NCBI GenBank assembly: GCA_947253655.1
Contig: CAMYAE010000005.1
Coordinates: forward strand, 1 to 64,000
Reading direction: 5' to 3'
DNA: 64,000 bases
Source: an uncultured Bacteroidales bacterium
Lineage (GTDB): Bacteria > Bacteroidota > Bacteroidia > Bacteroidales > UBA932
Below are positions 24,730 through 33,563 of the stretch, piece by piece (the first letter of the stretch is position 1; every line of letters starts with the position of its first letter). Made by a program: the position numbers and the translations under genes. The notes below the pieces were generated by a model, which had not been told where the DNA came from, searched no databases, and saw only the letters and a program-made list of their open reading frames with translations.

Positions 24730-26460
24730 TTATTTGAGTTCTGCGGATTCGATGGTCGCCTGACCGCAGAAGGAGGCTTCTAGCATCTCGAGGGAGGTGG
24801 TACCTTTGTCGAATGCGAACCATATGTACGGTGCATCATCGGAGCGATACATCTTGCCGATGTATTCTTCGAAATTGGCGTTAACGAAAGCCTTGATGTC
24901 GCCGAAAGGGGTAACACGAAAGAAGTCGCATTTGCCGTTATAGACGCTTATGAGGTCGGTGCGGAACTTGTCGTGGATGCGGTGCTTGACGCTCTCGTTG
25001 TCAGAGTTGGTGACGTATGAAGCGAGAACGAACAGGAAGTTGATATTGTACGCCTGAAGAACCAGTGTGTCTCGGTCAAACGGACGGTTCTTGAAGTGGG
25101 CGTTTGCCGGTATGATCTGGTTGTTCTGAGACAGACGATCCTCGGAGTAGCAGGCGTGCCCATCGGTCAGGTCTTCAGCCTTGACATATCCGCGCACGAA
25201 GAAGTTCGGCGTCAAGTTATAGCCCTCTGTAAGGGGGTCACGATAGCGGACGTTCTCAATTATCCATTGCTCCTCATTTTTCAATTCACCGGGAAGCTTG
25301 TTGAAGATGTTGATGTTGAGCTGGATTATGTTCTTGGCATAGGTGAACTGTTTGTAGATGGATTTCTCGTCCAGGTCGGAGCCGTAGAAGTAGTACTTAC
25401 TGTCGCCTATGTAGTAGATTTGGCTGTTGTCCACAAGGGATTTGTCCTTGTAGATGTGGTCGATTTCCTTGCCGTCTTCGTTCTCCTTGAGGTCGGAGAA
25501 TATGTCGTCACCGATGAGACAGTCAACCATATCTTCGAACACTCGGTCAAATTTGCTGGCGAGGAGGGCTTCCTCCCGACTCTTGCCGGACCGTATGGTC
25601 TCTGACTTTTCGAAGAAGGCGTAGAGCAGTTTCCAGAGGAGAACCAGTTCGTCCTTGAAGTATTTGCAACGGATGGAGCGGAGCAGTTTGGTGCCTCGCT
25701 TTGACTCTATCATTGCATCGACCTTGGCAGGCTTAATCAGCTCGTAGTTCAGGTTGGCTCGAACGGGGAAGAAGTAGCGCAGCCGCAGATATTCCAGGAC
25801 CGAGTAGAAAATGACTATGAGTTCCTCGTCATAGTTGATTGCCTTTTTCTTGTTGCGGAATTCAGCATAGAACGGCTCGTTATCTTGAATGATTGGCTGT
25901 ACTGTGCTTATGGTCTTTCCCCAATGAATCTTGTTGTTGCCGCTGGTGTTTATTATGGAGATGTAGGTGAAAAGGTTCGCATGCTCCTTGTGGAATGCGA
26001 CGAGGGAGAGGATGGTGTCGAGAAGTGTCTGGTTATCCTCGCCTTTGTCCGAATTCACTCTGCGGATGTCCGTGCGCCTGATGATTTCACTTTTTGGATG
26101 ACGGACGGAATACTTATCGATTGCTCGATAGATCCAGGTGGAAAGGCCGAACAGCACTCGGTCAAGACCATCTTCTTTGAGAGGGTTGTGGTCCGGGGAG
26201 ATTTCAATGACGTCTTCGACTGAATACTTCCCGAAGGCGATTTCCAGCAGGTTTTTCTCTTTGTCTATCTTGCCGCTTCCTTCAAACAGGAAGACCTTCG
26301 GCAGGATGAATATCGTGTCGTTTATCTTCGGAGAATAGATATAGCCTACATACGTCAGGATTCCCTCGATCTTGTCCCTTGACGTGTACACGTAGGACTC
26401 AAGGCCGTAGCTCTCCAGCAGTTCTGGGCTGTATGACTGTCCTTCGAAGAGAATTCTCAT
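24730..26460 (-). CDS. LlaJI-family PD-(D/E)xK restriction nuclease (McrC-type subunit)
   Basis: The 576-aa protein fits the LlaJI restriction endonuclease family, the nuclease partner of McrB-like GTPases. A PD-(D/E)xK core is visible: FDRVFEDMVD (E309), GKEIDHIY (D334) and YYIGDSKYY (D353-x-K355). It begins 10 bp after the McrB-like gene stops and is the last intact gene of the three-gene unit. In LlaJI the two R subunits cut together, with GTP-driven translocation. Given the methyltransferase upstream, this is a modification-protected restriction system rather than a methyl-dependent McrBC. Confidence 0.82.
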   Translation of the reverse strand: MRILFEGQSYSPELLESYGLESYVYTSRDKIEGILTYVGYIYSPKINDTIFILPKVFLFEGSGKIDKEKNLLEIAFGKYSVEDVIEISPDHNPLKEDGLDRVLFGLSTWIYRAIDKYSVRHPKSEIIRRTDIRRVNSDKGEDNQTLLDTILSLVAFHKEHANLFTYISIINTSGNNKIHWGKTISTVQPIIQDNEPFYAEFRNKKKAINYDEELIVIFYSVLEYLRLRYFFPVRANLNYELIKPAKVDAMIESKRGTKLLRSIRCKYFKDELVLLWKLLYAFFEKSETIRSGKSREEALLASKFDRVFEDMVDCLIGDDIFSDLKENEDGKEIDHIYKDKSLVDNSQIYYIGDSKYYFYGSDLDEKSIYKQFTYAKNIIQLNINIFNKLPGELKNEEQWIIENVRYRDPLTEGYNLTPNFFVRGYVKAEDLTDGHACYSEDRLSQNNQIIPANAHFKNRPFDRDTLVLQAYNINFLFVLASYVTNSDNESVKHRIHDKFRTDLISVYNGKCDFFRVTPFGDIKAFVNANFEEYIGKMYRSDDAPYIWFAFDKGTTSLEMLEASFCGQATIESAELK

Positions 26461-26470
26461 ACCGCTGTCG

Positions 26471-28099
26471 TTATGCTTCCTCTACCTCGATATAAGCCAT
26501 AAATCCCTGCAAACGCTTGTTGGTGTCGTCATTGGTAGGGAAGAGGCTGTTGAATGTGAATTCGGCATCGCTGTCGTTCTTGTCCTTGAAGAAAGAGCCG
26601 GACTTCTCATATTCCTTGCATACCTCGCTCCAGAGGTAGAACATAACTTTGCTCTTGAACTCTTCAACATCAACATCCTTCTTGATGAAGAAGTTGCCCA
26701 TCTGTTTGTCCTCGGAATCTGAAAGTTTATGGATGCATTCGTTGGCCTTATCGAGGAATGAAGCCCATTTGTACATCTTGTCTCCGATTGTGATCTTGAA
26801 CTGAGATTTAGTATTAGAAGAATCAATCGGCACATATTCCCAAGCCCAGCGACGCTTGAATGCACTGTCCATAGGGAAGAGGGACTGGTCTGAAGTGTTC
26901 ATTGTAGCCAGTATGTGAAAATTCTTCGGGAGACAAAGTTTCCCGTTATCAATCCCTTCGCTTCCGTCAACTTCATCAATATCAAGTCTTCTTAATTCTA
27001 CTTCAAGATAATCCTTGAGGTCGGTGTCAGCATCGATAGGGTATTCTGAATATCCATCATACCTATCGAGTAGTTGGAAAAGGTCTCCAAATATCTGTGC
27101 ACAATTCCCTCTGTTAATCTCTTCAATAACAAGATATACAGGGATATCTGGATTTTTCCAAGCTTTACAATATGCCTTTGTGAACGCTTGAGGAATAAAT
27201 TCGTATGTCAAAGTGTCTGCAACCTTCTTCGGCTTATATGCTCCCACAAATGTGGAATAGTCGGAATCCGGATGGAATGTTGTCCTGAAATCAATACCAG
27301 GATTATTGTTAATGTATTCTGCGACAGAGTGGGATTTGCCACACCCAGGTGCACCAAAGTATATCTTTTGCAGTGCCACAGCTATTGTCGGCGCAGGAGT
27401 GTTTGCTGGCGGATTGGCAATTGCAAACAAAGTTCTAATATCGTCATCGTCGATTTCAGGAGCCAAAGAAACGAAAGTGAGTCCAAGAACTTGACAATAG
27501 TTGTCGAAATCTTGTTGCAATGGAAGAATTTGAGTGGCATAATCTGCCGTCAACAATGAATTAAGCTCATCTCTAACGGACATATAGAAATTAGCCTCCG
27601 TGAGTTTGTGAGAACGCAAAAGCCAAAGAACCAGAGCTGTTTTATGCAAAGGTGCCGATATGTATGCATCCAAATTTTTAATCAGATTCGGGTTCTCGAA
27701 AAGTTTTCCCGATTGGACGTGCATTATAGGATTAGACCCTCTGCGGGGGAAAACAAGTTGCTGTCCTCCGTTTTTGGTTGATTCCCTAACAACATTGACA
27801 GAATAAAAATTGCTTCCTACGGCATAATCTGAATTATGGTCAAGAGGGTAGTAAAAATTAGATGTGTATGAAGTATTATTTACAGAAACAACCTTGCCCA
27901 CATTCTCAATATATGCAGCGGCATCATCTTTATCTTTGACATTGCATTCACGTCCAAATTTTTTGTAGAACATATCGAGTGCGATGGAGTAACGAATTGC
28001 ACTCACTCTTTGAGTTGCCCCCTGAGCAAGAGGATCTGTGCTTAAAGTCGACAGTTTCTTATAAGCGGCAAGTATTGTCTCTTTTGATAAAAAAGCCAT
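26471..28099 (-). CDS. McrB-like AAA+ GTPase restriction subunit
   Basis: The 542-aa protein has an N-terminal DNA-specificity region (~1-240) and a C-terminal McrB-type AAA+ domain: IYFGAPGCGKS (Walker A, 249-256), VYLVIEEINRGNCAQIFGDL (Walker B region, 321-340), the McrB signature MNTSDQS (400-406) and AFKRRW arginines (413-418). McrB proteins use GTP to translocate and recruit the nuclease subunit. It starts 4 bp after the methyltransferase stop and is followed by the LlaJI-type nuclease. Confidence 0.92.
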   Translation of the reverse strand: MAFLSKETILAAYKKLSTLSTDPLAQGATQRVSAIRYSIALDMFYKKFGRECNVKDKDDAAAYIENVGKVVSVNNTSYTSNFYYPLDHNSDYAVGSNFYSVNVVRESTKNGGQQLVFPRRGSNPIMHVQSGKLFENPNLIKNLDAYISAPLHKTALVLWLLRSHKLTEANFYMSVRDELNSLLTADYATQILPLQQDFDNYCQVLGLTFVSLAPEIDDDDIRTLFAIANPPANTPAPTIAVALQKIYFGAPGCGKSHSVAEYINNNPGIDFRTTFHPDSDYSTFVGAYKPKKVADTLTYEFIPQAFTKAYCKAWKNPDIPVYLVIEEINRGNCAQIFGDLFQLLDRYDGYSEYPIDADTDLKDYLEVELRRLDIDEVDGSEGIDNGKLCLPKNFHILATMNTSDQSLFPMDSAFKRRWAWEYVPIDSSNTKSQFKITIGDKMYKWASFLDKANECIHKLSDSEDKQMGNFFIKKDVDVEEFKSKVMFYLWSEVCKEYEKSGSFFKDKNDSDAEFTFNSLFPTNDDTNKRLQGFMAYIEVEEA

Positions 28100-28103
28100 A
28101 ATG

Positions 28104-29318
28104 CTATTTCTTTATCTGGTTAATCAATGACGTTGCAACCACCCATCCAAGAACGGGTGGAACTGCATTACCAATTACTTTATATCGTGATTGAAGAGGA
28201 ATTGACTCAAATGAATAGTTGTCAGGGAAAGACTGGATTCTGGCAATCTCCCGAACAGAATATCTTCTATTCTCAACTGGATGGGTTATGCCACAATTTT
28301 CGGGTTGAGCAGACGCAGTGATTGTGCCATTGATTTCCCCAAAAGCGAATCTTCTGAAAAATTTAGGTGCATGATACTTCTTGGGGTCATCGTAAATTTT
28401 CTTAAATCGTGGCGTAAGCTTTTCTGGGGGAATATCTTTCCATGATTTGCCTTCAAATACTCTGTCCGGCATGTCTGATAACTTGAAATCTCCCTCAAAA
28501 TATTTTGATGCTGAGGCTTTATGCGAACACGGCCCAATAAGTTCAATCATATCCTGGGTAGTTTTGCTATACTCCCAGCATCCTTCGTCATTCAACTTTT
28601 TGACATCATGAAGGATTGAACCCAATAACAGCTTTTCGTATGTTCCATTTTTTTCTGATGGGATGTCGAAAACGTTTACAAGGCGGTCCATCTCTGCGAA
28701 ATCGAACGAGCCTATTGATTTAAGTATACCGATTATTAGCACTCGATATCTTTTTTGAGGTACGCCATAGTCACTTGCGCGAACAAGTTGCATACTGACA
28801 TTATATCCAAGTACCTCCATCCTATTTCTTATTTCTTGCGGAACAGTGATGCCGGATGGCATTTTTGAAGACAAGATGCCACGGACATTTTCAAAAACAA
28901 AAGCGGCTGGTGCTTTGCCTGTATCAACTTTATGTTTGATTATTCTTTCGCATTCTTCGAAAAGAGTACCTCTTCCGTTATCATCGTTGACGCCCTTTCT
29001 GTTTCCAGCATTAGAAAAAGGCTGACATGGAAAGCCGGCGAGAAGAATGTCAAAGTCCGGAATAGACTCTGATGACACTTCTCGTATATCTTTTAGAAGA
29101 CAATTCGTGCCGTCCGATACAAGTAGTGGATTTGCATTATAGCAATCGGCAGCATTCTTATCAAAATCATTTGCAAACACTATTGATGTCGGCTGCTTTG
29201 AGAATTCTTTTCCGTAAAATGTAAAACCTCCTGTAAATCCAAGGTCAAGTCCGCCGCATCCAGAAAATAAGGATGCTACGCGAATTTTGTCGCCAAATAT
29301 GTATTTCTTCTTTGCCAT
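28104..29318 (-). CDS. DNA (cytosine-5-)-methyltransferase
   Basis: The 404-aa protein has all catalytic motifs: I LFSGCGGLDLGF (17-28), IV AGFPCQPFS with catalytic Cys98, VI FENV, VIII PQKRYR, IX RRYSVREIARIQSFPD and X YKVIGNAVPP. It methylates C5 of cytosine within the recognition site of the linked restriction genes; LlaJI itself has two C5 enzymes and recognises a non-palindromic site, but only one is seen here. It is the first gene of the unit, with a -7 box 28 bp upstream. A vsr gene that could repair deamination at its sites lies at 535-1044. Confidence 0.95.
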   Translation of the reverse strand: MAKKKYIFGDKIRVASLFSGCGGLDLGFTGGFTFYGKEFSKQPTSIVFANDFDKNAADCYNANPLLVSDGTNCLLKDIREVSSESIPDFDILLAGFPCQPFSNAGNRKGVNDDNGRGTLFEECERIIKHKVDTGKAPAAFVFENVRGILSSKMPSGITVPQEIRNRMEVLGYNVSMQLVRASDYGVPQKRYRVLIIGILKSIGSFDFAEMDRLVNVFDIPSEKNGTYEKLLLGSILHDVKKLNDEGCWEYSKTTQDMIELIGPCSHKASASKYFEGDFKLSDMPDRVFEGKSWKDIPPEKLTPRFKKIYDDPKKYHAPKFFRRFAFGEINGTITASAQPENCGITHPVENRRYSVREIARIQSFPDNYSFESIPLQSRYKVIGNAVPPVLGWVVATSLINQIKK

Positions 29319-29346
29319 GAAAGTGAATACTTCTGTTTTTAACTAA

Positions 29347-29354
29347 CAAATTTA
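29347..29354 (-). promoter_or_regulatory. -7 box of the methyltransferase-restriction operon
   Basis: On the minus strand TAAATTTG matches TAnnTTTG and lies 28 bp before the methyltransferase start codon. The -33 element is unclear. Confidence 0.45.
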
Positions 29355-29426
29355 CAAAAATATTGTCAGTAATAAATAAACGAGTACTCAATTTATCTTT
29401 GGTAGAGTCAAAAAGCAAGTGCAACA

Positions 29427-29754
29427 TTACGACAAAAATTTGAAAAATTCATCCTTAGGTGTGGAAAAGTTGAGTTTTTCTCTATGCCTCCTGTTGATTT
29501 TCAGCTGCTCCGAGTGGATGAATTCGTCCGTAAGCAGGTCAAAGTCAGTGCCTTTCGGCATATACTGCCTGATAAGTTTGTTGGCGTCCTTTTCGCTCTG
29601 GAAACGGGGCTTGTTTACGAGGTATATGCCCAGGTATTCGCGCCGGACGTACTTGCGAGTGCGGGGCTCTCAGGGGCGGATAGAAGTCCAGATAGAGGGT
29701 GATTTTGCCGCTTGGCAGCAGTTGCTGCCGAAGTGTTACTTTTGTTGCTCCCAT
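29427..29754 (-). pseudogene. tyrosine recombinase (integrase), N-terminal remnant
   Basis: From ATG 29,754 it reads MGATKVTLRQQLLPSGKITL and YLDFYPP, then after a frameshift RTRKYVRREYLGIYLVNKP and FQSEKDANKLIRQYMP, to a stop at 29,427. LYLDFYPP followed by an RREYLGIYL-type stretch is the SAM-like N-terminal arm of Bacteroidota phage-type integrases. The catalytic R-H-R-Y domain is missing. It sits next to mnmE, as expected for an element integrated there. Confidence 0.7.
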
Positions 29755-30516
29755 TGCCGCTTATCTTTTTGAATAACTTATCGAGTTCGTCTTTCTTGTA
29801 CCAGACGTAGTTGCCTTCCGTCCGGGCTTTGGGCACGCCTGCGGCCCGGGTCTCTTCAGAGAAGCGTTTCTGGCCGATGCGGTAGTGCTTCTTGGCCTGG
29901 TCCACGGTGAGGTGGTTTTTGTCGATGTCGCCCTGGAAGATGTGCGCTTTCTCCCATTCTTTCTTGCCGAGCAGGAGGGTGCGTCCGGTGTGGCGGCGGG
30001 GGATGGCCTTGTGCCGTGCGAGGTCGGAGATGTATTTACGGGTGAGGCCTTCGCCGTTGATGAGGTCTTCCGCATCGATCCATTCGTCCGGGTTGTAGTC
30101 GGGTTTGGGGTTGAACATCCGCTCGATGTCCGGCTTGGACCGGAAGGAGACACCTTTGATGAGTTTGGGCCTGATGCCTTCTTCTTTCAAGCATTTGTAC
30201 AGCCAGCACTCGGATATGTCGGTACTTGCTCAGGACATCGGCCTTTGAAATGAGCGAGGAGGAATCGCCTTTCGTGGGCTTGGGCTGCATCTGGGTGCTT
30301 GTCTCGAGTTGTACGATTGGAATCCTGACGGTGCTGTGGATATGCGTAGGGGAGTGGGGCCCCTTGCTCGATCCTGGCGTACAGTGTAGGCCGGATTACT
30401 CCGATGAACTTTGCGGCTTCGGAAATGAGATGTGTCTTGCCTTCTAGCACCTCACGATCGGCGGAGGTTTCGGTGCGAGCCTTGCGGGCCTTACTATGGA
30501 CTCGTTTCTTTCGCAT
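29755..30516 (-). pseudogene. multi-HTH DNA-binding protein (excisionase-like), frameshifted
   Basis: Across three frames it shows four successive HTH_17-like modules: LISEAAKFIGVIRPTLYARI; LISKADVLSKY plus SECWLYKCLKEEGI; DAEDLINGEGLTRKYISDLA; and LTVDQAKKHYRIGQKRFSEE. At least two frameshifts break the first 110 codons, and a third near the end removes the natural stop that would lie just before the integrase ATG. Tandem AlpA/excisionase-like modules suggest it controlled excision or the integrase. Confidence 0.6.
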
Positions 30517-30895
30517 CTGGTGCGTGTTTAGGCAGGTATCCGAGCAGTATTTCCGCTTCAGATTGTCTGTCGTGAACGTGCTGACTCAGCAGGTGCATTT
30601 TTTCGTGACTGAGTGCATAAGTTTTACAACTTTTCGGCAGTTATGAGGTCTGTGATCTCGTTTATGCAGTTTTACCTCTCCAATGGGTACAGGTTTGTAA
30701 ATCTATGTAAATCCGTGTAAGGTTCTGCACTTTGGCGTGCCCCCCTCCACTACCTTGAACCACGCGTGGTTTAAATAAAGCAAAAAAGTCCCGAATTAGA
30801 CCAAACTAACGGGGAAAAGTTTTCAACATGTTTCAGTTGATTATGTGAGAGTTACGCCCTTTTGTACGGAGCGTGTAGAGTGTGTTTAGGTGTAC
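30517..30895. other. island-chromosome junction: phased repeats and a palindrome, no gene
   Basis: This 379-bp gap holds three GTAA direct repeats spaced exactly 10 bp apart (30,697, 30,707, 30,717) within TGTAAATCTATGTAAATCC, and a perfect 14-bp palindrome AACCACGCGTGGTT (30,758-30,771). These are plausible arm-type integrase or excisionase binding sites between the integrase remnant and the mnmE 3' end. No coding sequence was seen. Confidence 0.45.
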
Positions 30896-32350
30896 TTATT
30901 TTCCGATGCAAAAATTTTTGAAAATGTTTCCAAGGAGCTCGTCGGTGGTGATTGACATGCCTGTTATGGAGGAGAGGGCGTCGATTGCGGAGCGGAGGTC
31001 TTGTGCAACAAGGTCGGTAGGCAAGGAGTGGGCGAGTCCTTCTCTGACTTCTTCAAGGCTGCCGGCGGCTTTTTCCAAGGCCTCGTAATGTCTGGCGTTG
31101 GTGACAAGAACGGTGTCGTGTCCCGATAGGATTTCAGGATGTAGGCCGGCAAGTATTGTTTTGATTTCTTCTATCCCGTCTCCATTCCTTGCAGAAATGG
31201 ATACTATCCTAATTGTGTCAATAAGTTGTTTATTATCAATTAAGGAAACAATTTTATTATGAAGTATAACATTTTTGTTAGAGCGGCGGTCGGCCGGAAT
31301 GGCACCAAGATACAAATCTTTTTTGTTCAATATGAGTACCAGCTTCTGCAAAGAAAAATCGCATCTCGAAATAATATATTCCGCCTCATCACAGATGTCT
31401 TCCTCGGATCCGCTCCCGTCAATTACACCTAAGACGATATCCGCTTCCGACAACTTTTTCAAAGACCTTTCTATACCGATTTTTTCAATAGTCTCGGAAG
31501 TGTTGCGAATACCGGCAGTATCAATAAGCCTGAAACATATGCCGTTAATATTGAATGTCTCTTCCACCGTATCGCGTGTGGTGCCGGGAATATCGGATAC
31601 AATCGCCCTTTCTTCACCGAGTAGGGCGTTCAGCAGGGTACTTTTCCCACTGTTTGCCGCTCCGACAATAGAGACAGGTATGCCGTTACGAATTGCATTA
31701 CCGAGCCTGAAAGAGTCCGTAAGTCTCTGAATATGAGATAAGACCTTATTCAATAATTCATTAAGCCGTCCTCTGTCAGCGAACTCGACATCCTCCTCAC
31801 TAAAATCAAGTTCAAGTTCCATGAGCGAGGCCATATTAAGGAGTTCCGCCCTCATCTCCAAAAGTTCTTTTGAAAATCCTCCGCGTAGTTGATTAAACGC
31901 AAGTCTGTGCGCAGCAGCGTTTTGTGAAGAAATAATGTCTGCGACAGACTCTGCCTGTGCCAGATCCATCTTGCCGTTCATATATGCCCTGAGAGTAAAT
32001 TCCCCCGGTCCGGCGGTACGTGCCCCGGACTCGCACAATATGAACATCAGTTGCTCTGCTATATATTTTGATGCATGGAACGATATTTCCGCAGAGTCCT
32101 CGCCCGTATAAGAATGCGGAGCCTTGAAAATACTTACAAGCACATCATCGAGAGGTGCACCGTCTTTCATAAAGACCGTACCGAAGTGTATCGTATATCC
32201 GAGAAATTCCTCTATGTTTCCTTTTTTGAAGCTAACCGCTCTGCCGACTACGTCGAATGTATCAGGACCGCTTATACGTATAATGCCGATTGCTCCGGAG
32301 CCGGGAATTGTGGCCGGGGCCGCTATTGTGTCATTATATCCAATTTCCAT
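30896..32350 (-). CDS. mnmE: tRNA uridine-5-carboxymethylaminomethyl modification GTPase MnmE
   Basis: With MnmG, MnmE makes the cmnm5 modification of wobble U34 in tRNA. The 484-aa protein has the folate-binding N-domain (TIAAPATIPGSGAIGIIRIS), a G domain with GAANSGKSTLL, DIPGTTRD, DTAG and NKKD, and the conserved C-terminal FCIGK whose cysteine is essential. I place the start at ATG 32,350, preceded by GAAG; an upstream TTG at 32,365 is less likely. Its 3' end abuts the mobile island and its stop codon is intact, as after site-specific integration. Confidence 0.97.
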   Translation of the reverse strand: MEIGYNDTIAAPATIPGSGAIGIIRISGPDTFDVVGRAVSFKKGNIEEFLGYTIHFGTVFMKDGAPLDDVLVSIFKAPHSYTGEDSAEISFHASKYIAEQLMFILCESGARTAGPGEFTLRAYMNGKMDLAQAESVADIISSQNAAAHRLAFNQLRGGFSKELLEMRAELLNMASLMELELDFSEEDVEFADRGRLNELLNKVLSHIQRLTDSFRLGNAIRNGIPVSIVGAANSGKSTLLNALLGEERAIVSDIPGTTRDTVEETFNINGICFRLIDTAGIRNTSETIEKIGIERSLKKLSEADIVLGVIDGSGSEEDICDEAEYIISRCDFSLQKLVLILNKKDLYLGAIPADRRSNKNVILHNKIVSLIDNKQLIDTIRIVSISARNGDGIEEIKTILAGLHPEILSGHDTVLVTNARHYEALEKAAGSLEEVREGLAHSLPTDLVAQDLRSAIDALSSITGMSITTDELLGNIFKNFCIGK

Positions 32351-32410
32351 ATAATCTTCATTCAAAAATGGCGTTACTGCAAATTTACAAAATTATTGTT
32401 CAAGATTTCT

Positions 32411-32441
32411 TTTGTCAAGATATGGTTTTTGTGTATCTTCG
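32411..32441 (+). promoter_or_regulatory. carAB promoter
   Basis: TTTG (32,411-32,414) and TATCTTCG (32,434-32,441) are spaced by 19 bp, a good match to the Bacteroidota -33/-7 arrangement, 31 bp upstream of carA. Confidence 0.6.
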
Positions 32442-32471
32442 CTAAATTGAACTTAATAACAGCTTTTTCAA

Positions 32472-33557
32472 ATGGAGAATAAACTTGCAGCAACTCTAAG
32501 GTTGCAAAACGGAATGGAGTTCAAGGGGTGGAGTTTCGGCCATGGCGGTCAGTGTGATGGGGAAGTCGTTTTTTCAACAGCTATGGTAGGCTATCCCGAA
32601 AGTCTCACAGACCCTTCCTATTCCGGTCAGATTCTTTGTGTTACATATCCGTTGATTGGAAATTACGGAGTTCCGGATGAGGGCTTGGACGCTTTTGGAA
32701 TTTCAAGAAATTTTGAATCGGAGAAGATATGGGTAAGAGGCCTTGTCATCTCCGATTATTCTTTTAAGTACAGCCATTGGGATGCCGTCAAAAGTCTTGA
32801 TGAATGGCTAAAGGAGCATAAGATCCCAGGAATTTATGGAATTGACACCAGGGAACTTACGAAAGTGCTACGCGATACCGGATCTATACTTGGCCAGATT
32901 ATCCCGGACGGCGTTGAACCGGCACAAAAGATAATAGACCCTAACACGCAGAACCATATTGCAATAGCAAGTTGTAATAAAATTATAGAATATATCCCGG
33001 AAAAGCCGTCGGGCAAGAAAGTCGTACTTGTGGACTGCGGTGTCAAGCATAATATATTGAGATGCTTTCTTGACAGAGGGGTTGAATTGACGAGAGTTCC
33101 TTGGGATTATAACTTCAATAATCTCGAATATGACGGGCTTTTCATATCAAACGGCCCCGGCAACCCTGAGCACTGTGTCGTGACTGTAAATAATTTGAGA
33201 AAAGCCATGCAGAAAGACAAGCCTATTTTTGGAATATGTATGGGCAATCAGCTTCTTGCAAGGGCTGCCGGAGCAAGTACGTACAAACTGAAATACGGTC
33301 ACAGAAGCCACAACCAGCCGGTCCGTCTTATCGGTACAAACAGATGTTTCATTACTTCGCAGAATCATGGCTACGCTGTTGACGACAAGACATTGGGAGA
33401 TGATTGGCTTCCATGGTTTGAGAATATGAACGACGGCACAAACGAAGGCATAATCCATAAGTCCAAACCGTTCTGTTCCGTGCAGTTTCATCCTGAAGCT
33501 TCAAGCGGACCTACAGATACGGAATTCCTGTTTGACGAATTTATCAGCAAATTATAG
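32472..33557 (+). CDS. carA: carbamoyl-phosphate synthase small subunit
   Basis: This glutamine amidotransferase subunit releases ammonia from glutamine for carbamoyl phosphate synthesis (pyrimidines and arginine). The 361-aa protein has the N-terminal CarA domain (GEVVFSTAMVGYPESLTDPS) and a class I glutaminase with nucleophile in FGICMGNQLL and the His/Glu pair in QFHPEASSGP. Length is typical. carB starts 6 bp after its stop, so the subunits are co-expressed from the promoter at 32,411. Confidence 0.97.
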   Translation: MENKLAATLRLQNGMEFKGWSFGHGGQCDGEVVFSTAMVGYPESLTDPSYSGQILCVTYPLIGNYGVPDEGLDAFGISRNFESEKIWVRGLVISDYSFKYSHWDAVKSLDEWLKEHKIPGIYGIDTRELTKVLRDTGSILGQIIPDGVEPAQKIIDPNTQNHIAIASCNKIIEYIPEKPSGKKVVLVDCGVKHNILRCFLDRGVELTRVPWDYNFNNLEYDGLFISNGPGNPEHCVVTVNNLRKAMQKDKPIFGICMGNQLLARAAGASTYKLKYGHRSHNQPVRLIGTNRCFITSQNHGYAVDDKTLGDDWLPWFENMNDGTNEGIIHKSKPFCSVQFHPEASSGPTDTEFLFDEFISKL

Positions 33558-33563
33558 AAGGCT

